NCBI RefSeq assembly: GCF_000010165.1
Contig: NC_012491.1
Span: 4,657,501-4,721,500 of the forward strand
Length of the DNA stretch: 64,000 nucleotides
Reading direction: 5' to 3'
From: Brevibacillus brevis NBRC 100599
GTDB taxonomy: Bacteria; Bacillota; Bacilli; Brevibacillales; Brevibacillaceae
In this document: positions 17,647 through 27,887 of the stretch, piece after piece
Numbering within the stretch: position 1 is the stretch's first letter
How the letters are laid out: every line of letters starts with the position of its first letter
The notes under the pieces: generated by a model
The model's database searches: none
Told to the model about the DNA's origin: nothing
The model's input: only the letters and a program-made list of their open reading frames with translations
Program-made: the position numbers and the translations under genes

Positions 17647-18750
17647 TTACCCAATGACTCCTGTACGTAAAATCTTGATCTTGACATCGACATCAAATTT
17701 CGCCCTTTTCATGATTTCCCGCCATTCATCCTTACTCATTTTCTTTTTCCCGCTTCTTTGACTGGCTATATTGTAGATTTCCCCAAATCCTACCGGGTCT
17801 ACATCTTGCTTTCTAAACTTTTCCAGTAAATGCTCCATCTCTTTTTTAACCGCCAGCTCGATTGCTTTTTGTACCTTTTTCAACTGCTCAGGCTTGGATA
17901 AATCGATTTTTTCAGCCATTTCCTGAATCTGCGCTGTCATATTGACTTTCACAGAAAATCTTGGTTTCTCCAAATCCAACACTTTTATTTGCTTTTTGCT
18001 TGAGATATGTTCAATGACAGTAAAAAAACGCTTTTTATCGAGGGAGATGTTTATTTCCAATTCACCCTTATTGTAGCGCTCCCGTAATATCTTGAGGAAA
18101 AATCCCTCCCTTGATGTAATCTCTGCCACCAGTTTTTGATCTCGAAATAAACCAATTTGATTAATATGCAATTCATTCTCTACTCTTTCGATATAAGGCA
18201 TCACGGGATCTTTCCCGATTGCATAATAATCTTTCATGAACTCATGAAGTTTCGAGGAGATCATGTTCTCCCCTTCGACATTCTGCCGTATGGCTTGATA
18301 GAGGTATATTCCAATGTTGCTGTTCTCGGGATAGCGATGTGTCAAAATATCATACGCTCTTCCTTTGGCTACTGTTAAATAGACATTGCTTCCGATGGAG
18401 GCATCACGCGTTAAGTTTTCCACAAGAGACAGGATTCCTTTACGAGCTAACTCATCGTGGTAGACCACGACGCGAATTTGACCTCCTACAATTTTTTTGG
18501 AAGACTCCCTGTTCTGTGAAACGGTAAGTCCTTTGCTCGTATGCGCTGTGCCCGAAATGACGGTGACCAACTCACGTGCCTCCGGGTCAATTTGATAAAA
18601 TACCGTGGTACCCAATAGCTTTCCGTCTTTACTAAGATCGTACCCCACTGCAACTGCCAGTCCCAATTTTTCTAATACGTGCTGCTCCCCACAGCCGTTC
18701 AATAACACGACCACTGCTAAGTAGTAAACGAGCAACCGTAACCTTTTCAT
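17647..18750 (-). CDS. gerC: Spore germination lipoprotein, Ger(x)C family
   Basis: The C subunit of a nutrient germination receptor, a lipoprotein on the inner spore membrane. 367 residues with signal peptide and lipobox LNGCGEQ, followed by the GerC fold (AVAVGYDLSKDGKLLGTTVF, EKPRFSVKVNMTAQI, DPVGFGEI). Its ATG overlaps the stop of the GerB gene (ATGA), showing translational coupling. Last gene of the gerA-B-C operon. Confidence 0.92.
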   Translation of the reverse strand: MKRLRLLVYYLAVVVLLNGCGEQHVLEKLGLAVAVGYDLSKDGKLLGTTVFYQIDPEARELVTVISGTAHTSKGLTVSQNRESSKKIVGGQIRVVVYHDELARKGILSLVENLTRDASIGSNVYLTVAKGRAYDILTHRYPENSNIGIYLYQAIRQNVEGENMISSKLHEFMKDYYAIGKDPVMPYIERVENELHINQIGLFRDQKLVAEITSREGFFLKILRERYNKGELEINISLDKKRFFTVIEHISSKKQIKVLDLEKPRFSVKVNMTAQIQEMAEKIDLSKPEQLKKVQKAIELAVKKEMEHLLEKFRKQDVDPVGFGEIYNIASQRSGKKKMSKDEWREIMKRAKFDVDVKIKILRTGVIG

Positions 18751-19862
18751 GTTCGGACCGCCCCCTTCCGAAACAGCCGAATCACTACATAAAGCACGAT
18801 GGGATAAATAAAAATGATATAGAAACCTACTCCACCGAAAATATCCGTGATGAGATTAATCGACTGGCGTGTTTCCAAAAAATTGCTAGCAAAAAACATA
18901 ACACCAACAATCCCGATAAGGGCCATTCTCTCCTTGACCCCACTAATATGGTGGACCCCCCGCATGGCTACCCACAGGTTCATCAGCAAATTATCCAGCA
19001 TGATGAGCATCCACAGTGAGATCGACACAAACTCAAAACGCTCCAAAAACGGAAACTCTACAATTTTCATCATCATTAGCGTTGCCCAGATAAGATGCTG
19101 AAGCTGCTCCCCTTGAAAGTACAAGAGTGTAACCAGCATGACTGCCACATACAAGAAGGTGGTCATAAACAGGCCACCATGTACATATCGCGGTAGCATT
19201 TCCTTTTCCTTCACAAACGGATAGATGAACAAAATAATCTCAAATCCGATGATGGAAAAAGACATCTTCTTCGCACCGTCCATAAGCTCTACAAGATCAT
19301 GATGAAAGACTGGCTGCAATAAATGAAAATCGGCGTATTGCATGGGGTAAACCAAGAGCAGTAACTGCCAAACCGTCAACCCGACAGAAAAAAAGCTAAT
19401 GCCAGCCAGCACCCGAATGCCACCCGTCACTCCATAAATGGCTAGGCAAAGCAAGGAGGCATTTAATACCCAAGAAGGCACTCCTGGAAACATCCATGAC
19501 TGAATAATCTCGATGTACCCTCTCAAGATCGTTAAGGCAGAGCCCATGATATATACGATAAAGATGAAATTAAGAACACGTGCAGGCCATTTTCCAAATA
19601 CCGTTTGATGAATGTCATACAAATCCATATCTTTGAATTTCGCTAAGATTTTCAGCATGAACCATGCTGCTATATGTGTCATAATGCCTGCTATTATGAC
19701 CGAAATCCAGGCGTCTTGCTGCACCCTATCATAAATAAAGCGTTGGACACCCGCTATGCCGATTCCAACCTGATTGCTATGAACCATAAATAACGCAAGC
19801 GATACGCTGATAGCCATGTGAGTATTTCGACGAAAAGTGGACCGTGACATTGACATTCTCAT
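18747..19862 (-). CDS. gerB: Spore germination receptor subunit B (GerB/AAP permease family)
   Basis: 371 residues with about 10 membrane segments of the GerAB/YndE amino-acid-permease-like family (MAISVSLALFMVHSNQVGIG, LAIYGVTGGIRVLAGISFFS). In GerA receptors this subunit binds the germinant. It starts 11 bases after gerA and overlaps gerC by four bases. Which nutrient is recognised cannot be told. Confidence 0.92.
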   Translation of the reverse strand: MRMSMSRSTFRRNTHMAISVSLALFMVHSNQVGIGIAGVQRFIYDRVQQDAWISVIIAGIMTHIAAWFMLKILAKFKDMDLYDIHQTVFGKWPARVLNFIFIVYIMGSALTILRGYIEIIQSWMFPGVPSWVLNASLLCLAIYGVTGGIRVLAGISFFSVGLTVWQLLLLVYPMQYADFHLLQPVFHHDLVELMDGAKKMSFSIIGFEIILFIYPFVKEKEMLPRYVHGGLFMTTFLYVAVMLVTLLYFQGEQLQHLIWATLMMMKIVEFPFLERFEFVSISLWMLIMLDNLLMNLWVAMRGVHHISGVKERMALIGIVGVMFFASNFLETRQSINLITDIFGGVGFYIIFIYPIVLYVVIRLFRKGAVRT

Positions 19863-19873
19863 TCAACACCTAA

Positions 19874-21349
19874 CTACTGAACTGGTCTTTTTTTCCTGGC
19901 CTCATCAGGCACACGGGTATCGTCAGGAGAACGTGTCATAGCCGGACGCTTGCCGAGAGAGTAAAAAGGAAACCGGATCAGACTGTTTTTAATATCCTGC
20001 AAGCGAAAAGGAAAAAAGGGAAGAAAAAACGGACGTCCCAGACTTGATTGACGCAGGATGTGTATCAAGAGAAAAGACGCGCCTAGCATAATACCAAACC
20101 CTCCCCAAATCCCAGCTAACACGATAATCGGAAAGCGGAGGATGCGTACTGCCGTACTCATCATGTAGGAAGGAAAAGTAAAGGAAGCTAATGCACTGAG
20201 CGCCACAATCATGATCAATATGTTACTGGTAAAACCCGCTGCAACGGCTGCCTGTCCAATTACGATACCGCCGACAATCCCTATCGTTTGTCCAACTTTA
20301 AAAGGAAGTCTCGCTCCAGCCTCCCGCAAGAATTCAATAATCATCTCAAGCAGCAAAGCTTCAAACAAGGGGGGAAAAGGTACCTTGGAACGAGACTTTA
20401 CGAGCGATACAAGGAGAGCAGATGGAATCATTTCATAATGGAACGTAAGTGCAGCCACATAAGTAGCAGTAAAAAACAAAGAGACAAAAAGGGCCGAGAA
20501 ACGTAACAATCGAATGAAGGAAGCCATTTGCCACCGGATATAAAGATCTTCATTCGACTTAAAAAAGTCCACGAAGGAACTGGGACCGACGATAGCAAAC
20601 GGGCTTCCCTCCACAAACACGGCAACCTTTCCTTCTAACAGGGCTTCACTTACATGATCAGGTCGTTCGGTTAGGATTAACTGCGGAAAAATAGAGAACG
20701 TATTGTCATCAATCAGTTGAACCAATTTTCCACTGTCAATCACGCCGTCTATATCTAGATCGCGTAAACGCTGAATGACGGTTTGAACATTTTCTGGAGC
20801 AGCCAGTTCCTCCATGTAACATACTTCCACATTCGTCCTGCTACGTTTCCCAATCGTAATAGTTACGTTGGTAAGCAAATCAGTTGAAAGATATCCCTGT
20901 AGAACCCCTAAATTGGTTTCCAAGTCTTCTGTAAAAGAAACCTGAGGACCGAAAATCTGGGTTTCGACCTGAGCCTCTCCCAAAGAACGACTCGGTATTC
21001 TTGCTACGTAGAGAAGAAGCCCGCACGCCATTCCTTCTATTTGAAGGTAAATCCATCCCCTCACGAGATGATCGCTGACTTGTCTGTAATCCATGGTTTT
21101 GGTGACATGAGCAACAGGAACATTCCCCAAAATCGTATCAGGATCGATCTTTTCGTCAGGTAACCTTTCGAAATAGGGAAGCAACACCTGCTGAAGAATG
21201 ACCGTATCGACTAGATAGGGTAGGTAGGCTAGCAACAAGCTATTGGTTCCACAAGAAAGGGTACGAAACACCATTCGCGGATTTCGCATGTGATCCCATA
21301 ATTTTTCTCGCGTCTCGCTAACGGATTCAGATATCATGTTGGTTGTCAT
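19874..21349 (-). CDS. gerA: Spore germination receptor subunit A (GerA family)
   Basis: 491 residues. An N-terminal soluble domain (residues 1-280; FRTLSCGTNSLLLAYLPYLV, VTKTMDYRQVSDHLVRGWI, RTNVEVCYMEELA, VAVFVEGSPFAIVGPSSFVD) is followed by about five membrane segments and a basic, Pro-rich tail. These are hallmarks of GerA/SpoVAF proteins. Subunit A forms an oligomeric ion channel in the inner spore membrane. First gene of the operon; transcription in the forespore is expected, but I did not find a clear SigG promoter. Confidence 0.93.
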   Translation of the reverse strand: MTTNMISESVSETREKLWDHMRNPRMVFRTLSCGTNSLLLAYLPYLVDTVILQQVLLPYFERLPDEKIDPDTILGNVPVAHVTKTMDYRQVSDHLVRGWIYLQIEGMACGLLLYVARIPSRSLGEAQVETQIFGPQVSFTEDLETNLGVLQGYLSTDLLTNVTITIGKRSRTNVEVCYMEELAAPENVQTVIQRLRDLDIDGVIDSGKLVQLIDDNTFSIFPQLILTERPDHVSEALLEGKVAVFVEGSPFAIVGPSSFVDFFKSNEDLYIRWQMASFIRLLRFSALFVSLFFTATYVAALTFHYEMIPSALLVSLVKSRSKVPFPPLFEALLLEMIIEFLREAGARLPFKVGQTIGIVGGIVIGQAAVAAGFTSNILIMIVALSALASFTFPSYMMSTAVRILRFPIIVLAGIWGGFGIMLGASFLLIHILRQSSLGRPFFLPFFPFRLQDIKNSLIRFPFYSLGKRPAMTRSPDDTRVPDEARKKRPVQ

Positions 21350-21452
21350 CTTATGTTTGCCCCAATATATGGTGTCCCCTTATTATTTTTCCAATGCCCT
21401 CGCTCTATTCCCCTTTCAAGCCGAAGAGTAGGCTCCCAGACAAAATAAAAAC

Positions 21453-21487
21453 AAAAAAAACCGAGACGGAAATGCTCCATCTCGGTT
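21453..21487 (-). terminator. Terminator of the potABCD operon
   Basis: On the minus strand AACCGAGATGG and CGTCTCGGTT pair, followed by at least eight T. It lies 14 bases after the potD stop, and separates it from the gerA promoter region. Confidence 0.88.
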
Positions 21488-21500
21488 CGTTCACCACTAT

Positions 21501-22556
21501 TTATCTGCCGCTCTTCATTTCAGTCCAGTAGCGGTCGTATTGCTGCAAGGTTTCTCCTACATCCACCAGCCACTCCGCACGGGCAATGTCTGCTGTATCC
21601 AGGAAGACCATCTTGTTGGCACGGTATTCTTCACTGTGCAGTGGGTATGCTTTTTCGTTCGGGTTACTGTAGCCGATAGACTCGTAGTTTTTCACACTGA
21701 CCTCTGGGTCCATCAGGTAGTTGATGAACTTCTCAGCCATTTCCTTGTTCTTAGCACCCTTTGGAATTGCCATCGTGTCTGCCCAGATCGTTGCGCCCTC
21801 TTTCGGAATGACGTACTCTACATCTGGATTTTGTGCGTGAATGAAAGCCGCGTCGCCGGACCAAACCGTTCCGATCCATGCTTCTTCCGCAATCATCTTT
21901 TGCTTGATGTTGTCTGTATCAAAAGCAACAACATTCGGTACTACTTTTTTCAAATCAGCAAAGGACTTTTCCAGTTCCTCTTTGTTCGTCGTGCTATTGG
22001 AGAAGCCATTTTTGATCAGTGCCATTCCCATAACCTCACGAGGGTCATTCAGCATGATGACACGGCCCTTGTAAGCTTCGTTCCACAGATCATTCCAGCT
22101 TGTCGGGGTTTCTTTTACATATTTCTTGTTGTAAGCGATCCCGGTAATTCCCCATGTATATACGAGTGAATACTTGTTTTCTTTGTCAAAAGGAGGTGTC
22201 TTGAACGTAGACACGATATTGCCCATGTTCGGGATGTTCGCTTTGTTCAGTTCTTCCAGGAGACCCAGCTGAATCATGGTACCTACCATGTAGTCGGAAG
22301 GTTGGATCAGGTCGTAACCAGATGCACCCGCTTGAATTTTTGCCAGCATTTCTTCGTTGCTGCCGTATACATCATAGTTGACCTTCACGTTGAATTTTTG
22401 CTCAAAACCTTTGATGACGTCTGGGTCGAAGTTGTCTGCCCAGCTGTAAATATTCAATACTTGTTGCTCTTGCTCAGATGACGATGAGCAGCCTACAGCA
22501 GTCACCGCAAGTACGGCGGTCAGAGCGCCGATCATCAAGGACTTGAAACGTTTCAT
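21501..22556 (-). CDS. potD: Spermidine/putrescine ABC transporter substrate-binding protein
   Basis: 351 residues with a lipoprotein signal peptide (lipobox VGCSSSS). The PotD fold is shown by LNIYSWADNFDPDVIKGFEQ, YDLIQPSDYMVGTMI, WNDLWNEAYKGRVIMLNDPR and WTEMKSGR at the C-terminus. It binds polyamine outside the membrane and delivers it to PotBC. Fourth gene of the operon, 60 bases after potC. Confidence 0.93.
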   Translation of the reverse strand: MKRFKSLMIGALTAVLAVTAVGCSSSSEQEQQVLNIYSWADNFDPDVIKGFEQKFNVKVNYDVYGSNEEMLAKIQAGASGYDLIQPSDYMVGTMIQLGLLEELNKANIPNMGNIVSTFKTPPFDKENKYSLVYTWGITGIAYNKKYVKETPTSWNDLWNEAYKGRVIMLNDPREVMGMALIKNGFSNSTTNKEELEKSFADLKKVVPNVVAFDTDNIKQKMIAEEAWIGTVWSGDAAFIHAQNPDVEYVIPKEGATIWADTMAIPKGAKNKEMAEKFINYLMDPEVSVKNYESIGYSNPNEKAYPLHSEEYRANKMVFLDTADIARAEWLVDVGETLQQYDRYWTEMKSGR

Positions 22557-22616
22557 TTTTTCCTCTCAACCTCCAAATCAGTTATGGGATTGCCTTATGA
22601 AAACTCCATGATGGTT

Positions 22617-23414
22617 CTAAAAGATGGATTGATTATTTTTCGAGTCTTTGCGGCGAAAAATCTCTGCCACCACAACCAACAGCACGGTACTCACGATCAA
22701 AAGTGTCGAGAGTGCATTCACTTCTGGCGAGACGCCTCGTTTTACCAACCCATAAATGTAGAGTGGCAATGTAGTCGAATTCGGACCAGCCACGAAGAAC
22801 GAAATAATGAAATCGTCCAGCGACAGGGTAAACGACATCAGGAAGCCTGCGATGATCCCTGGCATGATCAGGGGCAGCGTCACATAGCGCAATGTCTCCC
22901 ATGGAGTTGCTCCCAAATCTTGGGACGCTTCTTCTAGTTCTTTGCCCATATCAGCCAAACGTCCAGAAATAATAACCATCACATAGGGCATGCTAAACGT
23001 AACATGCGCCAGGATCAGGGTCACTTTCCCCAGCTCCATCTGTACCTGACTAAATAGCACGAGCATAGCCAACCCCATCATGATCTCCGGGATGACAATC
23101 GGCAAGTACATTAACCCGTTGAAGATATTGCTCCAACGCAGGGAAAAGTGCTTGACCGCCAGAGAAGCAGCCGTACCCAATACCGTTGCAATGACGCTAC
23201 TGATAACCCCAATCGTCAAACTGTTCATCAGCGCTTGCATGACCTGCCTGTTTTCAAACAAAGAAACATACCACTTCCACGTAAAACCAGTCCACGTAGC
23301 GTTGATCCGTGAATCATTGAACGAATAAAGGACAAGGATCAAGATTGGCAGATACAAAAAGACCAGCATCAGCCATGAGTATCCAGATAGTGCGTTTCGA
23401 CGTAATGTTTTCAT
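22617..23414 (-). CDS. potC: Spermidine/putrescine ABC transporter permease PotC
   Basis: 265 residues, six membrane segments, with the EAA loop that contacts the ATPase (LEEASQDLGATPWETLRYVTLP). The ATG overlaps the potB stop by four bases (ATGA). Membrane subunit of the polyamine importer. Confidence 0.93.
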   Translation of the reverse strand: MKTLRRNALSGYSWLMLVFLYLPILILVLYSFNDSRINATWTGFTWKWYVSLFENRQVMQALMNSLTIGVISSVIATVLGTAASLAVKHFSLRWSNIFNGLMYLPIVIPEIMMGLAMLVLFSQVQMELGKVTLILAHVTFSMPYVMVIISGRLADMGKELEEASQDLGATPWETLRYVTLPLIMPGIIAGFLMSFTLSLDDFIISFFVAGPNSTTLPLYIYGLVKRGVSPEVNALSTLLIVSTVLLVVVAEIFRRKDSKNNQSIF

Positions 23415-24265
23415 GCTGATCCCTCCTTTGTCTCGCTCGCTTTGGTAGCGCGGAAATAAAGAAGAATCAATAGCATGGACAATAGCATCAGCACGATGGA
23501 CAAGGCAGATCCAAACGGCCAGTCACGGGCAGACAAAAATTGATTTTGAATGACGTTTCCGATCAGAGCCGATTTCGCTCCTCCCATGACATCCGGAACG
23601 ACGAACATCCCGATGGAAGAAACAAATACGAGAATCGATCCAGTGACGACACCTGTCTTGGTCATTGGCAAAGTCACATGCCAGAAAGCCTTCCAAGGTG
23701 TTGCACCCAGATCATACGCTGCTTCCAGCTTGCGGCGATCCATCTGCTCCAGTGACACATAAATCGGCAGTACCATGAACGGCATAAGCGTGTACACCAT
23801 CCCGAGCAGAACAGAACCCGAATTGTACAGAAGCGGCAGCGGCTCCGAAATAATGCCCAGCGACTCCAGGAACGTATTGATTACGCCTTGCGAACGCAGG
23901 ATGATTACCCACGCATAGGAACGGACCAAGAAATTGATCCAAAACGGAATCATCACGAGCAACAGCCATATTTGCTGAGTCGATTTTTCCAGCCGTGAAA
24001 TGTAATACGCCAACGGATAACCGCACAAAATCGAAAATACAGTTGTCAAAACCGCTACGACCAACGTATCCCAAAAAATTTGGCCATACAGCGGATCGAA
24101 AATACGGATGTAATTGTTCAGCGTAAACTCATAGACAACTTGTCCGTACGTGCCTCTTTTGAGGAAAGACAGTATGGCGATCATAAGCATAGGCAGAACG
24201 AAAAGCGCACCCATCCACAAAAGGGCGGGAAGCGCGAGCAGTTTTACCGGCTTCTTGTTTAACAA
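23411..24265 (-). CDS. potB: Spermidine/putrescine ABC transporter permease PotB
   Basis: 284 residues, six membrane segments, EAA loop KLEAAYDLGATPWKAFWHVT. The start is a TTG at 24265 that overlaps the end of potA; GAGGTGATCC, still inside potA, is its ribosome binding site, so translation of the two is coupled. Membrane subunit of the importer. Confidence 0.92.
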   Translation of the reverse strand: MLNKKPVKLLALPALLWMGALFVLPMLMIAILSFLKRGTYGQVVYEFTLNNYIRIFDPLYGQIFWDTLVVAVLTTVFSILCGYPLAYYISRLEKSTQQIWLLLVMIPFWINFLVRSYAWVIILRSQGVINTFLESLGIISEPLPLLYNSGSVLLGMVYTLMPFMVLPIYVSLEQMDRRKLEAAYDLGATPWKAFWHVTLPMTKTGVVTGSILVFVSSIGMFVVPDVMGGAKSALIGNVIQNQFLSARDWPFGSALSIVLMLLSMLLILLYFRATKASETKEGSA

Positions 24266-25245
24266 GGAAGGATCACCTCGTCCGTCTGTGCCCAGCCAAT
24301 GGCCACCTGATCTCCCACCTGCCAGTCCAGACCGTCACCTGCGTACTGGTGTGCCATTACGGTCATATCCTGCCCCTCAAGGCGGATAAATACCTTGCGC
24401 AAATTGCCGAGGAACACCGCGTCAGCAATGGTGCCCAGCTTCTTGTGCTTGTCCTTGTCGCAGTCAACCGGGTACAACTTGATCTTTTCCGGACGTACAG
24501 CTGCATTCGTTCCGTTTTCCCGGAAAATGTTGTTTTCCCCAATAAAGGTAGCCACAAACAAGGTTTGCGGGGAGTTGTAAATCTCTGCTGGAGAAGCAAT
24601 CTGTTCAATTCGTCCCTTGTTCATGACCGCGATTCGATCGGACATCGCCATCGCTTCTTCTTGGTCATGGGTAACGTAAATGAACGTTATCCCTAGGTTT
24701 TTCTGCAAGTTTTTCAGTTCAAGCTGCAAGCTTTTTCGCAATTGGTAGTCTAAAGCACCTAAAGGCTCGTCCAGAAGCAGAACGCGTGGGTTGTTAATAA
24801 TCGCCCGTGCGATTGCTACACGTTGCTGTTGTCCGCCAGATAGCTGCTTTGGCGTACGTTTACGCAATTCTGTCAGTTGGACGTACTGAAGTACTTCCTC
24901 CAAACGCTTTTGTTGTTCAGCTGCGTTCACTTTTTTCATTTTCAAGCCAAACAGGATGTTTTGCTCCACGGTCATGTGTGGAAACAAAGCATATTGCTGG
25001 AACACCATGTTCATATCGCGCTGATATGGCGGCACATGGCTGAGGGGCTTTTCGTCTAGGAAAATTTCCCCGGTCGTTGGCTGCTCAAAGCCAGCAATCA
25101 TTCGCAGCAGTGTCGTTTTCCCACAGCCACTGGGGCCGAGTAACGTCAAAAACTCCCCTTCTTCAATGGAGAGAGAAAAAGAGGGGACGACGACAGTATC
25201 TGCAAATCTCTTTTCAATCGAATCCAGATGTATAATTTTTTTCAT
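24259..25245 (-). CDS. potA: Spermidine/putrescine ABC transporter ATP-binding protein
   Basis: 328 residues. Walker A GPSGCGKTT, signature LSGGQQQRVAIARA, Walker B VLLLDEPLGALD, H-loop FIYVTHDQEEA, and a C-terminal TOBE domain (AVRPEKIKLYP). First gene of potABCD; energises polyamine uptake from the cytoplasmic side. The genes after it are tightly packed. Confidence 0.94.
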   Translation of the reverse strand: MKKIIHLDSIEKRFADTVVVPSFSLSIEEGEFLTLLGPSGCGKTTLLRMIAGFEQPTTGEIFLDEKPLSHVPPYQRDMNMVFQQYALFPHMTVEQNILFGLKMKKVNAAEQQKRLEEVLQYVQLTELRKRTPKQLSGGQQQRVAIARAIINNPRVLLLDEPLGALDYQLRKSLQLELKNLQKNLGITFIYVTHDQEEAMAMSDRIAVMNKGRIEQIASPAEIYNSPQTLFVATFIGENNIFRENGTNAAVRPEKIKLYPVDCDKDKHKKLGTIADAVFLGNLRKVFIRLEGQDMTVMAHQYAGDGLDWQVGDQVAIGWAQTDEVILPC

Positions 25246-25340
25246 TCCGTCATCTCACCATATGTCATTATACTCACAATCTAGGTAACTATATCGTGTA
25301 TGATACGATTTGTAAACAGTTTCACGAACGATTCCTCCTC

Positions 25341-25380
25341 AAAAACAAACAGAGCCAATGAATAAACATTCGCTCTGTTG
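25341..25380 (-). terminator. Terminator of the EamA gene
   Basis: On the minus strand AACAGAGC pairs with GCTCTGTT across a loop, followed by TGTTTTTG. It lies 20 bases after the transporter stop. Confidence 0.75.
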
Positions 25381-25399
25381 CGTATCCTTTCTCTTTTTC

Positions 25400-26350
25400 T
25401 CACACAGATGTAGATTTCGATTGAGGCGTGTGCTTCTGTTTTTTAAATTTTGCCCCTAGGAAATTCGTCCCAATCACCCCGATAATAATCATCACTGCGC
25501 CAATGAGATGGTAGTATGCCAGTTGTTCCTGTAAAAAGATAACGCCTGCCACGATCGTAACCAACGTAGACAAATTGTTAAACACGCTGAGTTTGGATGC
25601 TTCCATCTTGGACAAGGCAAAGTTGGTCATAAAGGACGTCATGAGCGAGGACAGAATCCCCAAAAATACAATCGAGATGATAAATGTCGAACTGGCGAAA
25701 GGAACAAAATAGGTCGATAAAGTCCCCTCCGCACTATGGCGAATGACTGACCAGCCGTTAAAAAACAAAAATCCGAGTAACGCCACCATATACGTCATGT
25801 CTATATAATGAAAGGACTTTGTCATTTTCCTCGCCAGAACACTATATCCCGCCAAAGAAAACGCGGATAACAGGATGAGAATGGTACCGATACTGCTCCC
25901 TGAGCCTGAGCTTACACCCAGCCCCTTCATTGCAAAAATGTACACGACACCTCCGACGGATAAAAGCGTGGACAGCTTTTGCAGCCACGTAGAAGACTCT
26001 CCCAAAAAGAATGCCGCCATGACCATGGTAAAAATCGGAACGGTTGCTTGAATAATCCCCGCCTCAGACGAAGTGGTATACACCAGTCCAAACGCCTGAA
26101 GGGTAAAGAACAGAATGGGGTACAGCATGGCGAGCGGAATAATCGTGAGCATGTCTTTTGGTTTGATGGACAGCTTGATCCACCCAAACAGGATCGGGAT
26201 AGAAGCAACGATAAATGCCACGGTAAAACGGTGTGCCAAAGTATCAACCGGATTGGTTACAGCGAGTGCCATTTTCAGAAACAAAAACGATAAGCCGGTA
26301 ATCCCCGCGTTCAGTAATGCTGCAAGAATCGCTTTTTGTTGGTCTTTCAT
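25400..26350 (-). CDS. EamA/DMT family transporter
   Basis: 316 residues with ten membrane segments in two EamA repeats (first ends near FFLGESSTWLQKLSTLLSVGG, second near VIFLQEQLAYYHLIGAVMII). Such proteins export amino acids, metabolites or toxic compounds. It is divergently placed against the MocR-type regulator at 26487, which is the usual control arrangement. ATG preceded by TAGGAGAG. Confidence 0.87.
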   Translation of the reverse strand: MKDQQKAILAALLNAGITGLSFLFLKMALAVTNPVDTLAHRFTVAFIVASIPILFGWIKLSIKPKDMLTIIPLAMLYPILFFTLQAFGLVYTTSSEAGIIQATVPIFTMVMAAFFLGESSTWLQKLSTLLSVGGVVYIFAMKGLGVSSGSGSSIGTILILLSAFSLAGYSVLARKMTKSFHYIDMTYMVALLGFLFFNGWSVIRHSAEGTLSTYFVPFASSTFIISIVFLGILSSLMTSFMTNFALSKMEASKLSVFNNLSTLVTIVAGVIFLQEQLAYYHLIGAVMIIIGVIGTNFLGAKFKKQKHTPQSKSTSV

Positions 26351-26486
26351 CGTATGTATCTCTCCTACTGGGGACTTTTTACAGACGGCCGTCTTAGGTT
26401 AATAGTAATGGGGGATCAATCGTGCTACAATGCAAAAAAGGAGTAACTGTACCGATACAAATTCCGCGTAAGGGAATGTTTTTTGG

Positions 26487-27836
26487 ATGCACAAATATTT
26501 GCAGCTTCAAAATGAACTCGAAACGTTGATTGAAAGCCTCTCCTATCAAGACGGAGACCGGCTTCCCTCCATTCGGGAGCTCGCCACTCGCTACCAATGC
26601 AGCAAAAGTACCGTTATCCGCACCTTGGATGAACTCGAAAAGCGTCATCTCATCTATTCGGTCGACCGAAGCGGCTACTACGTCGTGAAAAAGCAAAGGA
26701 AGATACAGCCCGCAGATACGTCGATAATCGATTTTGCGACCTCTGCTCCCGATCCTGACCTCTTTCCTTATGTCGACTTTCAACACTGCATCAATAAAGC
26801 GATTGAAACCTATAAAAACGATCTTTTCATATACGGAACTACACAAGGCCTGCCATCACTCATTTCCGTCGTTGCCAAGCTGCTTGGGAACCATCAGGTT
26901 TTTACGGACCCGGGCAATATTTTCATTACCTCCGGTGTCCAACAAGCTCTAACCTTGCTGTGTAGTCTTCCTTTTCCAAATGGCAAAAAAACGATTCTGA
27001 TTGAGCAGCCCAGCTACCACCTTTTCATTGAAAGCTTGCAAGTACGCAAGCATCCTGTTCTCGGGATCAAGCGGACTGCCCAAGGAATCGATTTAGAAGA
27101 GCTAGAGTCTATTTTCCGAACGGGAGAAATCAAATTTTTCTATACGATGCCTCGCTATCATAGCCCGCTCGGGACGTCATACAGCCGAAAGGATAAGCAG
27201 CGCATTGTGGAGCTTGCCCAGCAGTACGACGTCTATCTCGTGGAAGACGATTATATGGCAGACCTTGAGCATGACAGTAAAGCCGATCCGCTCTTTGCCT
27301 ATGACCGTTTTTCTCGCACGATTTATGTAAAAAGCTATTCCAAGATTATTTTTCCCGGGCTCCGTCTGGGTGTAGCTGTTATACCTGATGCACTAAAGGA
27401 TTCCTTCAACCAGTACAAACGACTCATGGATATCGACAGCTCCATGCTATCTCAAGCTGCGCTGGAAATTTACCTAAAAAGCGGAATGTTTGAGCGACAC
27501 AAGCAAAAGATACGCAGTTCCTATCACCGGCGATCTAACCTGCTGATGGCGTCCTTGAACCAGTTTGCGGTGAATGAAGAGCATCTGTTCACCTTTCAGC
27601 CCCTTGCGTATCCGGGGATTCATACGCATATTATGTTGAACGATTCTATTCCGGTCTCAGCTGTTATCAGCCAGCTCAAAAAACGCTCGATCCTTGTGGA
27701 TGCTACTGACAAAAATTACTTGCTGGGCTTTCCGCAAGAAAATATGTTAAAGCTGAATGTGTCCTATGCCAAGGAAACAGTGATTGAGCAAGGAATTGAT
27801 GTGTTGATGGATGTGCTACGCCGCATGCACCGTTAA
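26487..27836 (+). CDS. MocR-type transcriptional regulator (GntR HTH plus aminotransferase domain)
   Basis: 449 residues. Residues 1-70 are a GntR winged helix (DRLPSIRELATRYQCSKSTV). Residues about 90-449 are a fold-type I aminotransferase domain; the PLP-binding lysine is expected in YVKSYSKIIFPGLRLGV. Such regulators sense PLP adducts of amines or amino acids and commonly control a divergent transporter, here the EamA gene 136 bases away. The effector is unknown. Confidence 0.9.
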   Translation: MHKYLQLQNELETLIESLSYQDGDRLPSIRELATRYQCSKSTVIRTLDELEKRHLIYSVDRSGYYVVKKQRKIQPADTSIIDFATSAPDPDLFPYVDFQHCINKAIETYKNDLFIYGTTQGLPSLISVVAKLLGNHQVFTDPGNIFITSGVQQALTLLCSLPFPNGKKTILIEQPSYHLFIESLQVRKHPVLGIKRTAQGIDLEELESIFRTGEIKFFYTMPRYHSPLGTSYSRKDKQRIVELAQQYDVYLVEDDYMADLEHDSKADPLFAYDRFSRTIYVKSYSKIIFPGLRLGVAVIPDALKDSFNQYKRLMDIDSSMLSQAALEIYLKSGMFERHKQKIRSSYHRRSNLLMASLNQFAVNEEHLFTFQPLAYPGIHTHIMLNDSIPVSAVISQLKKRSILVDATDKNYLLGFPQENMLKLNVSYAKETVIEQGIDVLMDVLRRMHR

Positions 27837-27887
27837 CCTATCCGCCTTAAGTCTTAGATAAAATCCGGCGGGGGTGCGTTTTTGGAC